In this document: in pieces, positions 57,911 through 64,000 of the stretch
Position numbering within the stretch: the first letter of the stretch is position 1
Layout of the letters: each line of letters begins with the position of its first letter
Assembly: GCA_963930655.1 (NCBI GenBank)
Contig: OZ005619.1
Location: forward strand, 5,872,501 to 5,936,500
Direction of reading: 5' to 3'
From: Myrica gale
Taxonomy: Eukaryota; Streptophyta; Magnoliopsida; Fagales; Myricaceae
Length of the DNA: 64,000 nt
The notes under the pieces: generated by a model
Database searches by the model: none
Told to the model about the DNA's origin: nothing
The model's input: the letters and a program-made list of their open reading frames with translations, nothing else
Translations under genes and position numbers: made by a program

Positions 57911-59824
57911 TGGGGTGCTGACACAATTCCTCAACCTCACACTCTGTATACTCTACATGACATATAAAGAGCACAATTTCTTCAAAATAAATGCCTTTCT
58001 TGGCTTTCAAAAATATGGTACGTACGCATAAAACTCTGTATATATGTACTATATATCATATGCTCCTTATTGATAATTTAATAAGTTTGAGGTCTAAATG
58101 CTCCAAAATTTGTTATTGTCATCATCTATTAAGAAAAGCCTACGGTTGAAATGGATCAATAACAGGCTATGTGGCAGAATATTAATGTTGAATTATATTA
58201 GAGGGTGCACATCGATGAATATCATGACTCATTGCATCGAAGATGACAGTGAAGTAATAAAGTGGCATTGATTTCATAGTTTGGACAGGCAAAGCAATTT
58301 TTTACAGAAAAATATGGCTTGATTATTACGGCTCCAATCCTTGTGATGTTGACTTTCAACAAGTCAGTCCCTAGGGTACAACTCCAAACAGCTTAGTCAC
58401 TGTGGTCCATTTTTCATACATATAAGTCCACTCGTCCACTAAGCGATAGTAGAGTAACAGAAGACCAACTTAGGGTCGGATAGCCTATCCCGAACTCTAT
58501 CCCCATAAGTGAACAAACGTTTGGAGGACCTATATGTCTAAAAAATAAACCATATGCATGGACTGACATTCAAATTTATAACCCAGAGATTGATTTGTTA
58601 AAAGTTAATATTATAGGAATTGTATTGGTAACTAAGCCTAAGAATATTAAAGAAAAATATCTGGATATAATGAAAGAAAATAAACTAGGATTTATGCGAA
58701 CTAGCCAGTAGGGTGTAAATTATATGATCCATTTCCCACATGAATAAAATAAATCATGTAAAAATAAACTACATGGGTCTTTTACATTAAATTTCTACTA
58801 TTAAATCTGCTAGCTTGTCATGTTTCCTGCGTCTGGGCTGAGCTTAGATAGATGTATTCTACCATCAAATGGGTACGAACTATTTTCGGCCATTGTCATG
58901 CACTACTTTTTATTCAACACTTTAGCCCAGAGGTCCCAAGGAACTTTGCCAAACTACACAGATTCTTTTTGACTGTGTAAGCAGTGTCGAAACAAAATAC
59001 CCAACAAGCATTGGATCAAGTAGGAAAGGGGATCGCCAGTTACTCAGCAGCATCTTGAGGCGCATTTAATGGTCTTGATTCAGACTTTGGATATTTCTCT
59101 TCCAATGAATAAGTGCTCCAGCTTCCGAGCAGACGGGTATGGGGTTGCTCTTTCAATCCTTTGGATTTCAGAGGGTGGTGCCTGACCTTCATCCAATACT
59201 TTGACCCTTATTTACTTTGTGAAAAAACAATTTTAGACAAAATTGCTGAACTAGGGTTCATTGATTCTACCTTCAATTATTCCCCAATATAACTAATCGC
59301 AGGGAAAGGTGCACTAACCAACTGGGATCTGGGAAACAAGCTTCACTCGCCACGTAAGGACTAAGGAGCGATACAAAAACTTTTCCTCATCAATCATACG
59401 TATGGCAACAATCCAGTCCTAATGATTTTCAAAATATGGCTTAAACAAGTGAAAAAAAAACAAACCAAAACCATACAAAATAACAAACAAAAAATCCTAA
59501 GCCAATATACTTATATTATATAAGGCCCTAATATTGGGCAACTGACATGTTATTCCTCTCCCACATCTAGCATGGCTCCAGTTCGAGAGAACCAATTTTG
59601 TGCTTATGAAAGCTCATGATATTGTTGTTTATGGCATTAGAGCTGCTAAATGACATAGCATTGGAAGCCAGGCCAATGTACCTCAGCTGGATATAAAGCA
59701 AATACAAGAAAAAAATAAAATTACTAATTAAGCGAGAAATGACGAATAAATCTATTAAGAACCCGAGAAAGCTTAGTAAAGGATGAAAATGAACATACTT
59801 ACATCAGCCTCCATGAACTAAATC
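57911..59824. other. Spacer and probable 3' side of the PheRS beta gene
   Basis: No gene was recognised. The minus strand at 59690-59545 has an exon-like open stretch (LRYIGLASNAMSF) downstream of the PheRS stop codon, which may be 3' UTR or chance. Confidence 0.35.
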
Positions 59825-61284
59825 CTACAAAAAGCTCTGTATGTTGAGTTCAAAATAGGAGCATGGATCAGGGATGTCAAACTTGCTCAAGACCTGAAGC
59901 CACATATCATAGTCCCATCTAAGTGCATTATGATTGTAAATAACCTCAAAGTGTTACACATGTCCCAAATTGATCTGATTAAGTAAATAACAGAAATCCT
60001 TGATTTAAGAAGCACGAGATAATGTTCCCATGCAAATGTAGAAAGATGCAATGAATCCTAAAACATGACTTGCATGCCCACAAAGAGCTATATAAAAAAA
60101 ATGGAAATGAACTGACAGTACCAGAGTTACTTGGTCAGTGTCAGTTAAGGAATTTTTCAAACTGAAGTCAGAACCTACCATGTTATTTGATGAAAGAGTA
60201 GTTATCCTTTTTCGCTTGGAGCTGATGACTGAAGTGTCTGATTTTGTTCTTGACAATGACTAGTTAGTTTTTGTTTATCTCTCAGTTTCAATGAGCCATT
60301 TTTTTATTTTTATACTTTCATTTGATAGCGGTAAAGAAGCAGAAGAAATCAAATCCTAAGAATAGTTTAAAAAATTAATCAAGGAGAAAACAAAAAAAAT
60401 TTCAAGAAGCCTTTTGAGAATTTTTCATTGGTGTTGGGCCACGTATAAAGTCACATCTCTTGGGTATATAAGATTACAAAGGTTTATCGATGCCCAGGGA
60501 TGCAGATTTTCGAGATTTCTATGCGACAAATAACATTAAAATATTTGGTTTGAGAAGAAAGAATGTCTGATTTTTTGTCACCCAGCAAACTAATTTCAGG
60601 TATGGGCAGAACAAGCACGATATTTGAAAGAAGAAATCAATTACTAAGCCATATTACTCGGAATAACAAAAGCATCTCCACATACTCAAAAGTCTTGCCA
60701 CGCATCAACTGCTTGATTGATGTCAAAACAATAATGGACACGCAACATGAGGAATGGGTGTAATCATTGTCTCCAGACCATGAAAACTAATTGAGTTTAG
60801 CATCCTTTTGAGTAATTTCCACTGACTGTTGAAAATGTGATTATATGAAATTTACTTGTGGGTCCGGATTTTAACAAAGAGCACTTCCACAAATGTCAAA
60901 GCATGCTGTTAAGCAACTGAGATCAATAAAGCAAAGTCTAAGGGAGATTACACAAAAACAATAACCCCGATAACATGATGCTTGGGACACAAGTATTTGA
61001 GGAATGAGAATTACCTCAGGATGGACGATTCCAGAAGTTCCTATTTGCTTCCCTTTGTAAATGATGCTAGCTTGTGTACCCCGAAGAAATTCGGGCTCCT
61101 TCAGTATATGTCAAGACAGGTACAGCATCACCATTCACCAGACACTAATACACAGAATGAAACTGAATTGGGCAAAAGGAAAAGAAACCCTTACATCTGA
61201 AGGCTTTAGATAATATGTAGTATTGTCATCAGGTGCAACAAGCCCAATCACTTGCATGACTCTTTCCACCAGGCCATGAATTAT
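59825..61284 (-). CDS. Phenylalanyl-tRNA synthetase beta subunit, last three exons (partial)
   Basis: Cytosolic PheRS is an alpha2-beta2 enzyme that charges tRNA-Phe; the beta subunit carries tRNA-binding and editing parts and a catalytic-like C-terminal fold. Exons on the minus strand: 61284-61195 (IIHGLVERVMQVIGLVAPDD, then NTTYYLKPSD), 61098-61015 (EPEFLRGTQASIIYKGKQIG, then TSGIVHPE) and 59893-59825 (VLSKFDIPDPCSYFELNIQS, FL, stop). All junctions are GT-AG and phase 0. The eukaryotic consensus is roughly EPEFFPGRQASI...GTFGIVHPEVL, so RGTQ in place of PGRQ is a departure. No stops or frameshifts were seen. The next exon upstream is not found before 61437, where a young LTR element begins. 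The gene may continue beyond the window with that element in an intron, or this may be a relic. Confidence 0.8.
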
Positions 61285-61436
61285 CTGCGAATCATATACT
61301 GGAATTTAGAACCACTTGCAAAGTACTTTACAACAGATAACGTGAGTGACAATTTTCAAGGGATAACATTTTTTTTTCCTGAAAACTGTTTATTTTTTGT
61401 GTTCTTTTTTTTCTTTGGAGGGGGGGGGGGGCGCGT

Positions 61437-64000
61437 TGTGAAAACCCGGTCTTTAGAAAAAAGAGTGAAGAAAACATTGTTTTTGCAAGGCTGGGACTCG
61501 AACCAGGACTGTAGGAGAAGAGAGGCGCATCTCATGACCACTGAGGCGTATGGCGTTTTTATTAAGTTTAATGAAGTTTTAATCTACTTAAACTTCTTTT
61601 CGCCATAATTTATTTTAATGAAACGTTGTGTTTTGAATCTTCTTCTTCCCCATCCCTAACCTTTTGAATTCCTGCGTTTTTCATGACTGGTCGCCGACCA
61701 TTCGTTTCTCTCTCATCAACCACTCTCTCTCTCTTCATTTTCTCTTCCGTTACACTTTATTTTACCTAGATTTCGAAGCCTATTCAAATTCTTTGCAAAT
61801 ATCTTGAAGAGTCTTCATAAATAATATGATTTATCATGTTTTATGGGGGATTTCGAAAAGACATGAGTTTCAAGATTTTACAATGAATTTTTAAGCCAAA
61901 TCTTGAGTTCTCCTCACCTATAAAAAGGGGGAGCTCGTTCAAAGGTAAAACACACCTCTCAAACGTGAATCCTCTAGCATTTTTGAGATCTTTCTCTCTA
62001 GGTCAATTTTGGCCATTGTTGAGTTTCTCGATTTTCTTCGGTTCTTTTGGGTCGCTGCAATACGTGGATTTTAGGGCGGTTCGTTAATCGAAGCAAGTCG
62101 GGTAAGCGGAGCTACTATATTTTTTTTCTTCAAAAATTATGAACATGTTTTCATAAACGATTTTGTGGAAAATATTTTATTGCAATTTATGTTATTCTGA
62201 AAACAAATGTGGAATTTTAAAAGACCTACTGAGATTGTTTATATGACTGTTCTGAATTATTTCTCAGAGATTCTGTATTCTGCTGAACATCATTTCTGAT
62301 TTTAAATTTGAGTTCTGATATTATATATTATACTGTTTTCAAACCCCGAGGCGATGTTCTGATTACTGATTACTGCTGCTGTTGGTACCAACTCATTACT
62401 GATTACTGGTGCGTCCATTCTTCGGATTGGTTTCTGTGTGGGTTTCTCCCTAGTGCACACTTAGCGTACGTGGCTAAGTCTTAGTAGGGCAAACTCCACT
62501 TTCTGTTGACTTAATTCGGTTTGGCCGCCGGTTAAGTCGTTGCACAACCCTGCCACAGGGGTCAATGTGGCTTACTGTTGATGTCAAGGGGATTTTCTGA
62601 AAAGCTATTTTATTTTCTGTATTTCTGGTCACTGAATCAAGTATTATTTTCAAAGAAAAGAATATATGTTTTTATTCTCTGCTTACTGAGTTGTCGAACT
62701 CACTCCGTTATTATTTTCCCCACTTTCAGAGATTTTTGAAGAACGTGACAAGGATGATACTTAGATGGCATGCGGGCGGGAGTAGTATTGTTTTGAAAAT
62801 TGTACAAGTTTATGTTTTAAAGCATTGAAGTTTTGATGACGTTTTTATTTAGAATAAAGGAAATGATGTCTCAAAGTTGTTTTAATGAAAATTTCAAATG
62901 TTGATTTTTGGGGCGTGACAGTTTGGTATCAGAGGAAAGGTTATAGATTCTGTACACTTTTAACTTTTTGACAGTTGACATTTGAAAATTTTTGGGGTAG
63001 GCTTGGGTAGATTAAGTTTTACTTACATGTGAATTGTTTTATTTGTTTTGTTTAATGAATATCTTGAATACCAAACATGCTTTTCAGAATGTCATAATTT
63101 AGTTGGTTAGATTTGTTTTCTCGATCGAATCCACGTCGTAGATACATGTATGCAGCAAGAACCCATATTCCTTGATTTGTTTTTTTTTGGAAGATGAATA
63201 GTTGGATGACGAGGGTTAACTTTTTAGGGTCATGACGATGAGGATTTACCAGGTATCTGTAAGTTTTATAAATTTCGAGGACGAAATTTTTTTTAGAGGG
63301 GAAGAATGTGAAAACCCGGTCTTTAGAAAAAAGAGTGAAGAAAACATTGTTTTTGCAAGGCTGGGACTCGAACCAGGACTGTAGGAGAAGAGAGGCGCAT
63401 CTCATGACCACTGAGGCGTATGGCGTTTTTATTAAGTTTAATGAAGTTTTAATCTACTTAAACTTCTTTTCGCCATAATTTATTTTAATGAAACGTTGTG
63501 TTTTGAATCTTCTTCTTCCCCATCCCTAACCTTTTGAATTCCTGCGTTTTTCATGACTGGTCGCCGACCATTCGTTTCTCTCTCATCAACCACTCTCTCT
63601 CTCTTCATTTTCTCTTCCGTTACACTTTATTTTACCTAGATTTCGAAGCCTATTCAAATTCTTTGCAAATATCTTGAAGAGTCTTCATAAATAATATGAT
63701 TTATCATGTTTTATGAGGGATTTCGAAAAGACATGAGTTTCAAGATTTTACAATGAATTTTTAAGCCAAATCTTGAGTTCTCCTCACCTATAAAAAGGGG
63801 GAGCTCGTTCAAAGGTAAAACACACCTCTCAAACGTGAATCCTCTAGCATTTTTGAGATCTTTCTCTCTAGGTCAATTTTGGCCATTGTTGAGTTTCTCG
63901 ATTTTCTTCGGTTCTTTTGGGTCGCTGCAATACGTGGATTTTAGGGCGGTTCGTTAATCGAAGCAAGTCGGGTAAGCGGAGCTACTATATTGTTTTTCTT
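61437..64000 (+). mobile_element. Young non-autonomous LTR retrotransposon with a very short interior
   Basis: The first LTR is 61437-62920 (1,484 bp, TGTGAAAACC to GGGGCGTGACA) and the second begins at 63307 and runs off the window. The interior is only 386 bp. It has a primer-binding site (tggtatcagagg, about 62924) and, before the second LTR, the tract tttagaggggaagaa after cgaggacgaaat, a Ty3/gypsy-style 3' interior end. No coding capacity is seen. The 694 bp of LTR that can be compared differ at only about two sites, so insertion was probably within the last few hundred thousand years. The structure looks whole as far as visible. Confidence 0.88.
61494..61550 (-). promoter_or_regulatory. 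tRNA-like pol III A and B boxes, antisense in the LTR
   Basis: On the minus strand, ACGCCTCAGTGGTCATGAG (A-box-like, ending near 61534) is followed about 30 bases later by GGTTCGAGTCC (61504-61494), a perfect match to the B-box consensus GGTTCGANTCC. Spacing and order are those of a tRNA gene or tRNA-derived SINE head. The pair recurs in the second LTR (63420-63364). Confidence 0.55.

Noticed and set aside
60005-60256. Minus-strand frame beginning SRTKSDTSVISSKRKRITT, with plausible splice signals
   Set aside because: It falls inside the last intron of the PheRS beta gene. No homologue comes to mind and the PheRS exons on both sides join in phase without it.
61494-61550. A functional tRNA gene
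   Set aside because: The A and B boxes are present, but the flanks do not form a tRNA cloverleaf that I can pair by eye (no acceptor stem), and the segment lies inside an LTR.

Overview
The window is nuclear DNA of a dicot plant, probably a woody species. Genes have GT-AG introns, the encoded proteins are plant types, spacers are AT-rich, and transposable elements make up most of the sequence. A Fagales-like tree is a guess from overall flavour only. Four host loci are legible. A plant cysteine oxidase gene (minus, 3243-6365, five exons) belongs to the oxygen-sensing N-degron pathway. A kinetochore MIS12 gene (plus, 18327-22816, seven exons) and a thaumatin-like/PR-5 gene (minus, 48829-49896, two exons) are also complete. 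The last three exons of a phenylalanyl-tRNA synthetase beta gene (minus, 59825-61284) are present, and the rest must lie beyond the right edge or be lost. These genes are not a pathway; they are islands in repeats.

Layout: 1-2300 holds the end of a Mutator-like element next to a LINE RNase H remnant and a faint LTR-element trace. The cysteine oxidase follows. From 7992 to 17701 lies a pile of DNA transposons: a foldback element split by a 4.67 kb hAT, then a 1.03 kb and a 3.06 kb hAT, all with matching 8-bp target duplications. MIS12 follows. At 23330-27362 a broken strictosidine synthase-like gene end abuts five tandem copies of the last two exons of a cysteine-rich receptor-like kinase. From 27472 to about 37900 there are Ty3/gypsy fossils. 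A plastid rpl33-rps18 insert (NUPT) sits at 39558-39893. A nearly full-length L1-type LINE (41326-47092) has a 20-bp target duplication.

The most notable object is a 1,727-bp Pack-MULE-like element at 50725-52451. It has long terminal inverted repeats and a perfect 9-bp target duplication, and it sits inside a LINE reverse transcriptase gene. It carries an open 148-codon piece of a mitochondrial calcium uniporter gene, including both membrane segments and the DxME pore motif, plus a shorter piece resembling a purple acid phosphatase exon. To its right are a 991-bp tandem duplication (LINE end plus unknown gene leader), an unrecognised gene remnant, a second Mutator-like element (56699-57878) nested in a foldback repeat, and a very young LTR element whose LTRs contain an antisense tRNA-like pol III box pair.

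No wholly new system is evident. The novelty lies in gene-fragment capture, nested insertions with reconstructable target sites, and partial gene arrays. All coordinates were read by eye; splice sites were chosen by GT-AG signals, reading phase and family similarity remembered rather than searched.
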